From Bactrocera neohumeralis (lineage: Eukaryota; Arthropoda; Insecta; Diptera; Tephritidae): a stretch of 64,000 nt of DNA. A program made the position numbers and the translations under genes. Shown in pieces: positions 37,797-49,956 of the stretch. The stretch covers positions 65,163,528 through 65,227,527 of the forward strand of contig NC_065921.1 of the NCBI RefSeq assembly GCF_024586455.1. The letters are read 5' to 3'. Under the pieces are notes generated by a model. The model did no database searches. It was not told the DNA's origin and was given only the letters and a program-made list of their open reading frames with translations. How positions within the stretch are numbered: the first letter of the stretch is position 1; each line of letters begins with the position of its first letter.

Positions 37797-40700
37797 GTGA
37801 GTTGCTTACTGTTTTGATTTTTCTATATTTATTTTCAACTTAAATATATATTTTTTAAGTAAAAAGTTATGATAGTGAAATTATTAAAAAAAAAGAAATG
37901 TTGCTGTCAAATCAGATACACGCTCAGCAAACGTTTAATAAGTGAATTGCAATGGAAAATATATATAAACATTAAAAGATGTTTGCTGAAATATTAAGTT
38001 TTTACCAAAAGTTTCCTCTGATACTTAACCTCATTTTACCTTATTACCTTACAACGCCAACATGGAACACAAAAAATGCGAAATAGTTAAAAATAGTAAT
38101 GGAAAATGCGCAAACACGCGCAATTAAGTTTGCATTTCATCAAAAATAAATGACCCTCAACCCACAGCGAGCCCCACTGCCCCCTCTTTTGTGTACGCGC
38201 CTGATTCACCGATTTCTCATACACTTGCACATATGATTGTGTGTGTATGTACATAAATATATTTTAGCACTCAATAGTGCGCTAATATGTATCTCAAAAT
38301 CTCTCCGCTTCTGTCATTTTCGCTCGTTTTATTTATCCTCACAACACGTATTTCGCTCTTTCGTGGCTTTCTCATTTATGTACTTTCGCATATCCTTTTA
38401 ACATGTCCTTCGTTGTCAATTCAACTTCGAAACAAACGTCAGTCGGCGCTGCTGCTCACTACCACATTTGCTATGTAGTTGTTCTACAACGAGTTATTGT
38501 GTGTTTGTTGTAATACTTATTATATTACACATACAAATATATATGTATGTATGTATGTATGTACATATGTACTTGTATATACGTATAGAAATATGATATG
38601 ATGATATGACATTTATGCTGCTTTGCAAGCGTATCCTTTTCGGTTGCGCTCTGTTTTTCATGCTTGTTCTTCGTTGCTGTTTTCGTTGTTGTTGTTGTTG
38701 TTGTTATTAGTGATATTGCTCGCCAATCTGGTTGGGTGGTGGTACAGTTTTATTGAACGTGCACATATTTGTATATTCTATTTTTCGATCGCCCGTTCGT
38801 CGCATCCTCGTGTACGTTTTTACTTGTCTCTGCAATTTGCCTCTGCGTGTGTGTGCGTGCGTACGCATTTATTTGTCGTATATCTCATCAAAAAGGATAT
38901 ATCGTCACCTGAAATGCAAAATAACGTATCATCAAAAAATTCGAAATTGAGTGTCTTATTGATTACGATTCACTACTTCAAATTACATACACACATAAAA
39001 TTACATACTTGTATGTCCAACATTTTCAGGTTCTGCGCTCAGATATAAATCAGTTCTAACCAATATTAAAATTCTTTTTCACTCCTGTTCCATTTTATTT
39101 CGTGTTTCATTCATGCCACTGTAAATTTCCGATAATGTTGTTACGTTATTTTGCATTTCAGTTGACGATATGCACATTTGCATAGAGAAACATATTAACG
39201 CGTCGCTCTCGTCTCTTGACATAACTTTGATCAGATTTTGATGCAAAGGGAATTATGCAAATTTTATGTGATTGTGCTTTAAAGACTAAAGACTACTTCG
39301 AGAGTGTTGAAAATGTAGTCAGGTTTAATATACATTTTTCTTTTCCTGTGTGTTTTCCTCTTATCTTATTAAGTGATGATAAAATGATTTGTTCAGTCCT
39401 AAACAGTCCAACCCAATATAATATAAATTATAAAATGCGATCGAAGTTGCACTTTGGTTGGTCAAACACTATTTCAGGGTTTAAAACATTGCCGAACAAG
39501 ATGCTAATGGGTCATATATTCATAATTGAAAATATAATAAGTCTAGTAAATTGCAAGCTTTTCAAGAATTGTGGAATCTTTAACAATTCCAGATTGTTAA
39601 AACATAAATTTTTTTAACTTCGAAAATTGTCGAACTTGAATTTTTTTCGCAATGGACTTTTTTAAATGCATATTAATAGCTTTAAAATACTTATTAATTC
39701 ACTGCTTAACAACAATTGCTAAGGGATAAGATATGTCACTTATTCATAGTCGAAAACAAAATGAGTCCTGAAAAATTAAAATATTAAATTCATATTCCTT
39801 TAATAAATCCAGAAGATGGAAATTTTAATTTTTATAAACTTCGAAAAATTTCGAACTCGATAATAAATCTTTCTAAGCATGTGAATGTTAAAGCTAAATA
39901 AATTCCTCAAATTCTTTGAATCAGTTAAATCAATTCAGTTAATCCAAATTTCAATCTAAATTATCGTAGTAAATACTAATAGTCGAAAATAAAATTAGTC
40001 TGATTAAAAATATTTTCCATCTTCGGACATTAGCGAACTCGAATTTGATAAAAATCAATCTTACAAAATATACTCAACTGTGTCAACAAAATCGTAACCT
40101 TTGGTTAAAATATAGTCATTAAAAGTGTTTCGAAGTCTAAAATAATTAAAAAATATTTGTGATAGTTTAAATTACATACTGTGTATGTTTGTATGGAAAT
40201 TCATACGTGCTTGATTTTATTTAATATACACAGAAAAATAAAAATTTTATTCGGAGACTCATATTTTTTATGATCGAAAAAATTCGAACATTCGCATACT
40301 ATTTCACAATTACATAAAATTAAAAACTGTCAATATTTTACAAATTCTTGGCCATAATATCGGTATTTTGAGCATTTAAACGAAATAGTTTCGAAATTGA
40401 AAGATTTTAAGTCAAAAATTTGTTTCACTTTCGTTATGCAAATTAACGAATTGCCAATTAGTTCTTTTTGCTGATTCCAATTTTCACGCTATTAGGTTTT
40501 CTCACACACTATTTTATTAAAAAAAAATACATTCTGCACACAGTTACGAATATTTTAACCGACAATTCGTAGTTTTGGGTGAACAAAAAAGAAAACATTG
40601 CCAACACGAATAATTTACAAGAGGAAGGAAAAATCTACAAATCTCAAGCAGAGTATGCGTGCATACCTAATTGCACATCCTTTGTATTTGACGAAAAAAA

Positions 40701-41802
40701 AAATAAAAAAAAAATTCAATACACTAAATTTTTGCCTGCACTTCTTGGCACATTAATTACCGTTCAGCGGAGTTGGCTATAGCTTCATGCCAGCTGACGG
40801 ATTTGTTTGCCGCACCAGTTGTTTGCGGGACGCGAAATAATGTCTGCCATTGGACTTCTGGGCGAAGGTAGCCGAAGAAGGAAGGGCGCAGGCAAGGCAA
40901 CCGGCCAAGCAGCCTGTTCGATAAACTCCATGTACTTGCATGCATATGTATGTATGTGTATGTGCTTTGAGTGGCACAACAAGCCGACTGCCGCGTACTA
41001 GTGCGCATGCAATTACACTAACAACAACTATAGCAACGAGAATGTGAGCAAGTACCAGCACCGGTGTTTTCAAACAGATTGGGACTGCGCGGTTACACGC
41101 TTGTGTTGCAGCTGCCAGCATTGTTGTTGAATTTTGTAGTTGTTGTTTTTGTATTATGCGATTAGAAGCACAGCGGCGCATATTTGTTAAGTGCCCGGCT
41201 TTCTGTGCGCGAGTACATCCATGTTAGTATTTTTTGTATGTGTTGAAGCGTTTCCTTTTTGTAGCTTTGTATGTACATATGTGTATGTAATCCTGGTACT
41301 TACTGCTGTTGTTGTTGCTCTAGTTCTACTTAGCTGCTTTTCCAGCTTGCTTGTGTACCTACAGACACGAATAAGTCATACACTTGATGAGGTTTTTCCA
41401 TTTTCGAACATCACGCAGCCTGTGTAGCGTATACGTTGTGTTTGTTGTTGTTGTTTTTTGTAAAATTCTCATATTTTGATTATTATGGCGTGGGTATTGT
41501 TATTACCATTGTTATATAGTGCATTGTGTGCGTTCGAAGTGTTGCCGTCTCAGCGCTTGTGTGCGCGCACTTGCGTGAGTGTGTGTGTGCACTCACACCG
41601 AATGCATGCAAAGGCGCTTAAACGGCTTCATTTACAACTACATACATATGTACGTATGTCTAACTTATTTGCATGGAAATTGAATTCTACAAATTTGTTG
41701 GTCTTGAGCGCGCTGGAAATACGAACAAACGGTGTAATGTTGAAAAAGGTTTTGAAAATTGTTTTTCTCTATACCGTTTACCTTTATATCATTCTTTTGC
41801 AG
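37797..41802 (+). other. Probable first intron of Kdm4B
   Basis: The segment runs from donor GTGAGT at 37797 to acceptor TATATCATTCTTTTGCAG at 41802. It contains no recognisable gene. Frames up to 141 codons (38.6-39.0 and 40.8-41.8 kb) lie over microsatellites and lack domains. Repeats of GTTGTTGTTGTTGTTGTTAT (38687-38706) and TATGTATGTATGTATGTACA (38542-38561) are present. Confidence 0.5.
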
Positions 41803-41961
41803 CCATTAATAAAATCGTAAACGAAAAGCAAACAAATTAACGTTGCTATAACGGTTAAATACATTTAGCGAACGCGCGTGTGTGTGTGTGTGTGTAAGTG
41901 CATGTGTGACAAGCATTGCACTTAAATAAAGAACCACAACACCAAAAACAGCACACAAAAA
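41803..41961 (+). other. Kdm4B 5' UTR part of the first coding exon, with GT microsatellite and uORF
   Basis: After the acceptor at 41802 the leader has an in-frame TAA at 41818-41820 and a GT dinucleotide run at about 41878-41895. A 7-codon upstream frame, ATG 41902 to TAA 41925, ends 36 bases before the main ATG. The uORF could lower translation. That effect is inferred. Confidence 0.6.
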
Positions 41962-44900
41962 ATGTCTTCATCCAGCGTAGATGTACCGCGGATTATGGTC
42001 TTTCGACCGACTTGGGAAGAATTCAAGAATTTTCCCAAATACATCGCCTACATGGAATCTCAAGGCGCACACAAAGCCGGTTTGGCCAAAGTAGTGCCAC
42101 CACCCGAGTGGGTGCCACGACGCAGTGGCTACGATGATCTGGATGCACTCAACATTACCATACCGGCGCCGATTTGTCAGGTCGTGACCGGCAAACAAGG
42201 TCTCTACCAACAAATCAACATACAGAAGAAACCACTTACCGTGAAGCAATTCAGTGAATTGGCGTCCACAGAGCGCTATCAGACGCCCAAACATTTTGAC
42301 TTTGAAGATCTCGAGCGTAAATATTGGAAGAATATTACTTATGTAGCGCCGATATATGGCGCGGATGTTAGCGGTAGTATTACAGATGTGGATCAGGATG
42401 TAAGTATCTGAGCACAAAAACAAAATGAATAAAAATTGTTTGAACTATTTTTTCCACTTACTCCACAAAGAGTTGGAATATAAATCGTCTGGGCACAATA
42501 CTGGACTTTGTTAACGAGGATTACGGCATACAAATTGATGGTGTGAATACGGCATATTTGTATTTTGGCATGTGGAAGACCACCTTTGCCTGGCACACCG
42601 AAGATATGGATCTCTATTCGATAAACTATTTACACTTTGGAGCCCCGAAGACGTGGTATGTCGTTCCACCCGAACATGGGCGCAAATTGGAGAAGGTCGC
42701 TAATCAATATTTTCCGGCAAGCTATCAAAATTGCAACGCATATTTGCGGCATAAAATGACACTGATCAGTCCGCAAGTGCTTAAGCAACACGATGTGCCA
42801 GTGAGCAAAGTAAGTAGTGAGTGAAGGGAGTTTGTTTTTCGTATAGGCGAGACTGGTATAACTGGCGCATGAATTATTATTAATAAATTTTGGAAATTCA
42901 GTCTATAAAATATTCGAAAATCAATTGTATCCAAATTAACTAACAGGTATTTGATGCGAATAATGTGTCAAAATGGAAACGAAAATATTTTAATTTGATA
43001 TGTTTGAGTAGATGAAAATTGAGAAGCTTCGAAATTTTTCGAACATGTGAAAATCATGTCACTATATATTTGCTAATGTAAATAAATATGAAGTAAAGAA
43101 AAAATAGTTCAAAATAAAATATATAAAAACTTTAATGATTTTCGAAAATGTTTTACTGAAAAATATTTTTGATACAAATAGTTAGCATAAATAGCATAAA
43201 AAATATCGATACAACAAAGATATATATGTATATTGTTTGGTGATACTAAAACAATTAAATTTTCATTTATGATTATAAGCATCTTCGAAAGTTAGATTAT
43301 CTGGGAATCTTTAGAGGTGAAATTTCAAATATTAAAAAAATGCTTAATGCTAGCAACAAAGCATAAAAAATATAGAGGAATCTAAACAAGTTTTTAAAAA
43401 TCAAAATTTCAAACTTCGAAATTGTTCATTTATGCTCTCAAAAATGTTTTAAACTATTTTATATTCAAATTTTATTACAAAAATGTGTATGTAATTTTCC
43501 AAATACTCAAGTATGTTTGCCAGTTATGCTATTTTCTACCAAATCGAAAAGTACTTGCCCAAACTGTTAAAGCAAACGCTTTCTAAATACCCAAACTTCC
43601 TCACAGATAACGCAAGAAGCTGGTGAAATAATGATAACATTTCCTTTCGGCTACCATGCCGGCTTCAATCATGGTTTCAATTGCGCCGAGTCTACAAATT
43701 TCGCCATGGAACGGTGGATTGAATATGGAAAACGTGCCGTTCAATGTACCTGCAGGTACGCTATTGCACTAATTTACATATACACAAAAAAGCATATTAA
43801 TTATGAAAACAATTTCCCATATAGCAACGATATGGTTAAGATCTCCATGGACACATTCGTGAAACGCTTTCAGCCCGACCGCTATCAAGCGTGGTTGGAG
43901 GGCAATGATGTGGGCAGACATCCGGAGGATCCGCCCAGTGCTGTAGCCGCAGCACCACTACCATCACATTTGGATGTGACATGCAATAAGAAGTAAGTGG
44001 GCCATACCAACACAAGTCCGCAAATGCATTTCTCTTATACGCCTTGTAAGCGTGTACTAACATTCTGTTTTCTTTTTTAAAAACAAACACTGCCATTCGC
44101 GGCCCTTAGTCATGGGGCTGACAATTTACCAATGCACGTAATACAAAGAATGAAGAAACAATGTAACCCTACAAAAAAGAAGTCATTCAAAGAGCGCAAT
44201 CCTGACTTGAATTTAGAGGAGATACAACTAAATCCCAACATACCCGATGAGGTTAAGGCTGTGCTGAAAGAGAGCGTACTTACACTCGACGCTGAGGACG
44301 AAGAGCCGGCCATAATCGGTGACGGCGAACCTGAGTTGCTGATTCCACTAAGTCCAGCCAATTTGAAGACCAAAAAGGAATTATTAGACTACATCGATGA
44401 TGGCACAGGTGGGCGGCAATTCTATCAATCACGCTGCCTCAGCATAATTATTTTTATATAAAAATTGTAATTTGCTCTCTATACTTTCAGATGAAGATGA
44501 GGAAGAGGAGTTTCGTAAACGTCGTCATAAGCGCAAACATCATTCTGATTATGATGATGATTGGTTCACCAGCAAGCGGCGTACGAATTCCCGAAATAGC
44601 AGCAAAGGTCGTAGTCCGCGCAATAGCAATAAAGACGATCGCTCCATATCGCCGGCATCGTCAACATCCTCATCGTCACGTGCACGTCGTCAGCCATGTA
44701 CGACGCCTGGCAAAACACCACGCAAGACGCCCAATCGTCGAAAGAAAGACAATGGAGCGACAACACCAAATGCTACCGCCGCCACGACAGTGCCCACGAA
44801 AGCGGCACAATCCGAGGCTGTGGCAAACGTGCTGAAAACCGCAGCTGCCGTTTCACAAGCGCTAAGCGGACAATGCAGTGATGAAAACGGCAATAGCAAT

Positions 44901-45077
44901 AGCGACAGCAATGGCGGTGTTGCGAGCCCACCAGCGCCCAACGTTGAGACACCAGCTGTAGCCGTGACCGTGTCAGCCGTAGCTGCTGCTGCCGATGCGG
45001 CGGGAGGTGAGGCAATTAGCGAAATAAAGGAGCATTCACTATTTATCTCACCCGCAAATGGCTACAATCGCAAATGA
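41962..45077 (+). CDS. Kdm4B: Histone demethylase Kdm4B (JmjN/JmjC), short isoform, 659 aa
   Basis: This is a nuclear Fe(II)/2-oxoglutarate dioxygenase that removes methyl groups from trimethylated histone H3 (K9, K36 in the family). Coding exons are 41962-42399, 42471-42809, 43607-43755, 43825-43992, 44110-44408 and 44491-45077; every junction is GT-AG and phase-consistent, totalling 660 codons with TGA. The ATG has A at -3 and an in-frame stop upstream (41818). JmjN is at about residues 8-50 and JmjC at about 140-305. The residues match human KDM4A numbering: Fe ligands H188, E190 and H276; 2-oxoglutarate K206; zinc ligands C234, H240, C306 and C308. The tail is acidic then Lys/Arg-rich (D-E-E-E-E-E-F-R-K-R-R). 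No PHD or Tudor domain is present, as in Drosophila Kdm4. I call Kdm4B rather than Kdm4A by length and tail; this is less sure than the family. A donor at 45007 may bypass the stop. Confidence 0.95.
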
Positions 45078-46985
45078 ACAAATCCTTTAACCCATTAAAA
45101 TCACAAATCATGCTTTTGTTTCTAACTACTTATTTTATAACATCACATTGTGTTAACGCACTATTCTATTTACTCTTATGCTATTTCATATACTCTTATA
45201 TTTAGTGTCTTTTATATTAAACTTTAACATACTTCATACAAACATACTTCATACATGCATACCTGCTAACAAAACACATATGCGTACAGCAAAAACAAAA
45301 AAATCAGAACAGAAATTAATTCTTTTCATTTTAGACCGTTCTTGCGCAAATATATATTATATATATATATATATATAAAGCGAATTTCCTCATTCATTTA
45401 ATTTCAATATTTATTTCATTTAAATACCTTTGTATATGTATGCTTTTAGCTCATCATTTATATTTTATACATGTGTATGCGTGATTTTATTAACTTTAGA
45501 CAATTGATTTCTCATTTTATGTAGGATTTTGTTTTACCTTCTAGGTTGTAAATATATACGAAAATTATATCCATATATGCATAAATATGTTTAAAATAAG
45601 GAAAATGCCATTTTATTAGGCAAACTGTAAAACGACGCTAGTTCCGAAGTATCTTCACGATGAAATTGAAAATGTAGAAGAACAAGAAAATTACAAAATT
45701 GAAGTGAAAACTTTTACATATATCCTGTATTATAAGTCTTTTTGGGTCTTCTGTTGTTTATATTTTCTTTTTATAAATTTTAACTACCAAATTGTTTTTT
45801 TCTTCGTTTATTACTTCTGCGACTTGTATTTCTTTTGAGAACAGATTTTAACGAAGTCAACCCCACTCAAACGTACCGTTACTGCCTATCTATTGGTTTT
45901 AGTTTTTGTTTTTTAATTTTTGTTTGTATTTTGTTTTTGGAAATTTTGTATTTGTGTGTTGTTTTTGGCCGCCGTTGTATTCCCTTACATTTAAGCGATA
46001 TTTAGTATGTACTGTATGTTTTGTATTTGCCCTGCAAAATGTGGTCGCGCTTTGTATGCTGCGCTCATTTGCATAAAATGTGGAACTGATTTAATGATGA
46101 ATGATGATGAAGATGATGATGTTGCGAAATTTTCTGATTTTTGGTTTTGAAATGCTCAACGGAGAAATATACTTTTTAGTGTAAGCGAAAACCGTGTTGT
46201 TTGGTCTTTTCTTTAATTTATGTGGCCCATCGAACAATTCGACAAAACTTTAATTGGCAGAAATTGTTTTCGAAAATTGCATTTGGCGAAATTATTTGTG
46301 TATTTCTTTAGCGTTTCCAGGTGGACATTTTGTGTTTGGCTTGTTTGTTGTTGGTTACAGGTTGGTTGAACATTTGGTGTGAGAATTGCAAAATATTGAG
46401 ATTTTGAGGTTTCTAGTGATACACAATTTATTAAAATTACGGCGGCATTGTTTTCTTCACTCTCTGTTATTAATTTAGCGTTTTGAATTGTGGGAATATT
46501 CATCTTTTAAATTTCCAAGTTGTGGCTTGTCTTTCTAGAAAGTGTATAAGATAATCTGTCATTGTATTCTTAATTGGCGGTAAGCATACAAGTTTACTCA
46601 CTCCTTCATTTTCCGTTACACTACTACTTTTTCTCCTTTCTATTTCCTTTCCTCTCCCACACCAACTATCACCAGCAATCGATTGCTTCACTTGCCCCGT
46701 TTGTGAGCGTGTATCTAACAAATGAAATGAAAAAAGTTAAATTAACAACAGCAAAATAAATTTTACATGTTCATAACATCTTACGAAACAAAAAAAAAAA
46801 AATTAAGAAAAAAATCAAAGCCAGAATTCATGTACAAAATTTTACAACCAAACCCAAAACAAAACAAAAAAAAGCGAAATTGTAAAAATTGTACAAAGTA
46901 AATTTTCCGCTTGAAAATGTGAGTCTTCTTGACTATAACTTTTGATTGTCATAATTCATTGCATGTTTTTCAACACTTTTTGTAG
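45078..46985 (+). other. Kdm4B 3' UTR of the short form, or intron to the downstream exon block
   Basis: ATTAAA at 45094-45099 is a possible poly(A) signal for the short form. A TA-dinucleotide run sits at about 45350-45377. The right end is a good acceptor, TTTTCAACACTTTTTGTAG at 46985. A second donor/acceptor pair 46919-46985 (AAAAT|GTGAGT) would make a 67-bp intron, but the reading frame before it has an immediate stop. See the microexon entry at 46676. Confidence 0.5.
46676..46702 (+). CDS. Candidate 27-nt microexon encoding C-x2-C-x2-C
   Basis: A remarkably long pyrimidine tract (46609-46662, rich in CTCCTTTC and TTCCTTTCCTCTCCC) ends at CACCAG|CAATCG (AG 46674-46675). 27 bases later is a fair donor, CCCGTTT|GTGAGC. 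Read from a phase-1 donor, the exon gives I-D-C-F-T-C-P-V-C and leaves phase 1, joining cleanly to the exon at 46986. Coding status is inferred from splice signals and phase only. Confidence 0.3.
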
Positions 46986-47678
46986 GTAACGGCAGTTTAG
47001 CAGTCACAACAAATTCAACTACCACAACCGCACACACACCCGTTATACGTGTGGTGCGTAAGTTGAGCGATCAGCTGAGCAATCATAACTACGATCTCCC
47101 CTCTGTGCCGAGTGTGTTGCAGTTTATGCAACAAACACGCAAATTTGAGGGTAAAATACCGAAAATCAGTCAACAAGTGAATTTACAACGTGCCGAACTG
47201 CTCATAATGCCAACAACATCGAACGCTTCGGCCTCCACTGCTGTTGCTAATACCACTAACGCCATAACAACAGCAACCACATCTAGTCAGCAACAACAAC
47301 AGCATCAACGGCAGCAGCAGCTCGAGCAGGAGCAACAACAGCAAACAATTGTTTATACAACAATGTTGCCGGCGGCAAGCACATTGAATGGCATCGTTGC
47401 ACAGCAAAGTACGCAGCAACAACAACAGCAAACGCAATACATTACAATACCCGCCACATCGTCGGCGTCGGGTGCCAATAGCACGGATGGCGCTGTTTAT
47501 CAGTTGCAAAGCGAAATTGTTTGCGATGCAGCTACATATCAGCAACATCAGCAACAGCAACAGCAGCAACAGCAACAACGCCAGCAACAGCACGAACAGC
47601 AGCAACAACAACAACAATTGACTGCACAAAGCATCAACGGCAATACAATTGCTGTGACGTCGGCCGCCGCAGCGCAAG
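46986..47678 (+). CDS. Q-rich coding exon, internal (phase 1 to phase 1)
   Basis: About 231 residues lie between acceptor TTTTTGTAG and donor GCAAG|GTAGGT. It opens with N-G-S-L-A-V-T-T and a protein-like block, V-I-R-V-V-R-K-L-S-D-Q-L-S-N, then V-P-S-V-L-Q-F-M-Q-Q-T-R-K-F-E. Poly-Gln tracts follow, coded by mixed CAA/CAG (47287-47345, 47418-47435, 47540-47622). No start codon precedes the conserved-looking block, so an upstream coding exon is needed. The donor at 45007 inside the last Kdm4B exon has the right phase and rebuilds the Gly codon. The mixed codons and higher GC than flanks support coding. Function is unknown. It may be a long Kdm4B tail or part of a separate gene. Confidence 0.8.
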
Positions 47679-48865
47679 GTAGGTGTCTCTGCCACACAAA
47701 GTGGCCGTGGCCATAATAACTTGCCTACTTAGTATGTAGCTGTGTGTAGAATGGTTTTGATTTGTAACTAACATTCGTTTTATTTGGTTTTATTTGTTAA
47801 TTTGAAAGTTGTTATTGTATATTGTCTGTAGTAATTTGGCTTTGAATAACACTTTTTCTGATTTTATTTACGTTTGGCATTTCCTTTGATTAATCAAGTC
47901 GCCCTAATTCTGACGTTATTATAGCAATATTTCCCAAAATCAGTTGGTTTTTTTAAATGCATACATTAAATATATGACAATGTAATTGTGTATAAAGTAT
48001 GTATATATAGCATATACAATTTCAATATATTCAATATTTGTTGTTAAAATTTATAAAAATTAATACATTTCATTAAGAAAATTAAAATTTAAAATAACTC
48101 CGCATAGTTCAAAAAATTAAAAACAAATACATTCATGTATTAAAAAAATATTATTATTTAAGTAATAAAAGAAGGCAATAATTCAAATGTTATTAAAATA
48201 AATGATTAAAGTATTTAACGTAAAACCAACTGTTTTAAATTTTTAAATAAATAATTTTTTGCAAATTTTTTATACATATATGATATTTTATTTAAATTTA
48301 TATATTTTTCATTTTATCTTTTTATTTATGTTTAATTATTATTTTTTTCTTTCTAAAGTCCATTTAAATTCTTTTCCATTCACCATTATTAAAATCATGC
48401 TGCAATTATCTAACCCATTACCGTAATACCTCGCTGCGAAGTTCATTTAAGTTATGATTTTTCTTTCAATGTTACTAAATTCACACTGTGCTAACTAATA
48501 AGCAGAGTTTAGAATCATAGTTTTCATAATTAAATCTGGGCTTCATTTGTTTATTTACGACTAAATTTAAACATTCGAAATTCTAACTCGGTTTTAGTTA
48601 CAACAATAAAATAAAATATGTTGTGCCCCAATTTTTAAAGCAACTTTTCAATGTTAAAATATTTAGTACTCAAAATATAGTAAAATATTAAATATGTTAA
48701 GTACTAATTCTTAATTTTAATTTCATTTCTTTATTCCCATATAATGAAATTCTTGAAATTCTAAAATATTTACTGTAATTTTTTTCTCCTTTCCAATATT
48801 TTTATATATTTCATTTAATTTTATTTCTTCAATATCAAAATATACGAAAATATATACAAATACAG

Positions 48866-48899
48866 CTTTAGTCCGACAGCTGTTCATTGCCAGAAATTC
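48866..48899 (+). CDS. Likely 34-nt microexon (A-L-V-R-Q-L-F-I-A-R-N)
   Basis: It lies in a 3.5-kb very AT-rich intron between an acceptor, TATACAAATACAG, and a consensus donor, AAATTC|GTAAGT. From the phase-1 donor at 47678 it encodes A-L-V-R-Q-L-F-I-A-R-N-S. It ends in phase 2, which matches the acceptor CACTATTAG at 51218 in front of the zinc-finger exon. The GC-richer, open sequence inside an AT desert supports it. The exon may be skipped, because 47678 can also join 51197 in frame. Confidence 0.55.
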
Positions 48900-49217
48900 G
48901 TAAGTTCCCTAAATGGAAATATTTGCCGAAACATTTACTGTTTACCACAGCAACATTGTCATACTGTAATACCTTTTCCTTCAAATCTTGAGTTGAATCT
49001 AATTTTACAGAAATCTTTTTCGCACAGTTATTTTTAATTAAGCAGCCATAAATACATGGTTCAATTATTTTTTACGAGATTCAATTTTGAATTAAAATTT
49101 AGCGCACATTTCAAAAATACCAACTCTTACCTCATTCTGAAAACCGTTTATAGAAAGAAAAGAAAATTCCTCTGCAGCTTTTCATATAATTTGCAAAACC
49201 ATACTCCTAAAAGTAGT

Positions 49218-49956
49218 TTAAGGGGTTATATACCTTCTTTGTCGAAGAAAAAAAGGAAAGTTTGGATTTTTTTAGGTATGTATCAATTATTTCATTACAC
49301 GAATGTTTTTATTTTTTGACAGTACACTTTATTAACAATGTTTGTGCGAAATTTCGTGGAAAAATATCAAATAGTTTTCAAGGGGGGGCTGTTTCCCTTA
49401 GAGGCCTTTTTTTGGCAGAGCCTTGCGGTGACAATTCCCCAGGTCGAACAAGTCAACTGAAACCATAAAAGTAAACAAATTTCATTAGTTTAGTGTAATT
49501 CCTTGTGCTTGAACGATCGTTTTTATGATTTTTTTTGTGCACACGGGAACGTTTTATGCAAAAAATTAACTTTTTGGTCACTAGAAATTTCACTAAGAAA
49601 TTCATTTTGGCGAAAAAAAGTTTGTGCGTAAAAAGTCGATCGTTCAAGCACAGAAAAATTTCATTTTGAACATTATAAAAAAAAATTTGAAGAAAATCGG
49701 TTCAGTAGTTTTCCGCCAATCCATGTCACCGCAAAGTCATTTTTTAAAAAACACCATTTCGAGATATTCGCACGTGACGCTGGCCGCTCGGGTTTGGGGC
49801 CGCGACGAGGCGCGCGCTTAGAAGTGCTGTAACTTTTTTTCTACTGCTCGAATCTCTATGAAAATTTGAGCAAATGTTCTCAAGGAGTTGTTCTTTAAGA
49901 TTAAGCAATAAAAAATTTCGATTTTTTGAAATTAAAAAAGGTATATAACCCCTTAA
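49218..49956. mobile_element. MITE of about 731 bp flanked by TTAA (piggyBac-type)
   Basis: TTAA (49218-49221) is followed by GGGGTTATATACCTT, mirrored by AAGGTATATAACCCC and TTAA (49953-49956). The perfect TTAA duplication and GGGG/CCCC ends fit a piggyBac-superfamily non-autonomous element. The interior is GC-mixed and shows AAAATCGGTTCAGTAGTTTT, a sequence style common in insect MITEs. No transposase is present. It sits in the intron between the microexon and the zinc-finger exon. Confidence 0.85.

Noticed and set aside
39255..39617. 120-codon + strand frame in the first Kdm4B intron
   Set aside because: AT-driven amino-acid content, no splice context and no recognisable domain; likely chance.
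46919..46985. 67-bp intron giving a separate-gene 5' UTR before the Q-rich exon
   Set aside because: Splice sites are good, but the frame just before has an immediate TGA and no ATG precedes the conserved-looking block. Kept as a rival model, not called.
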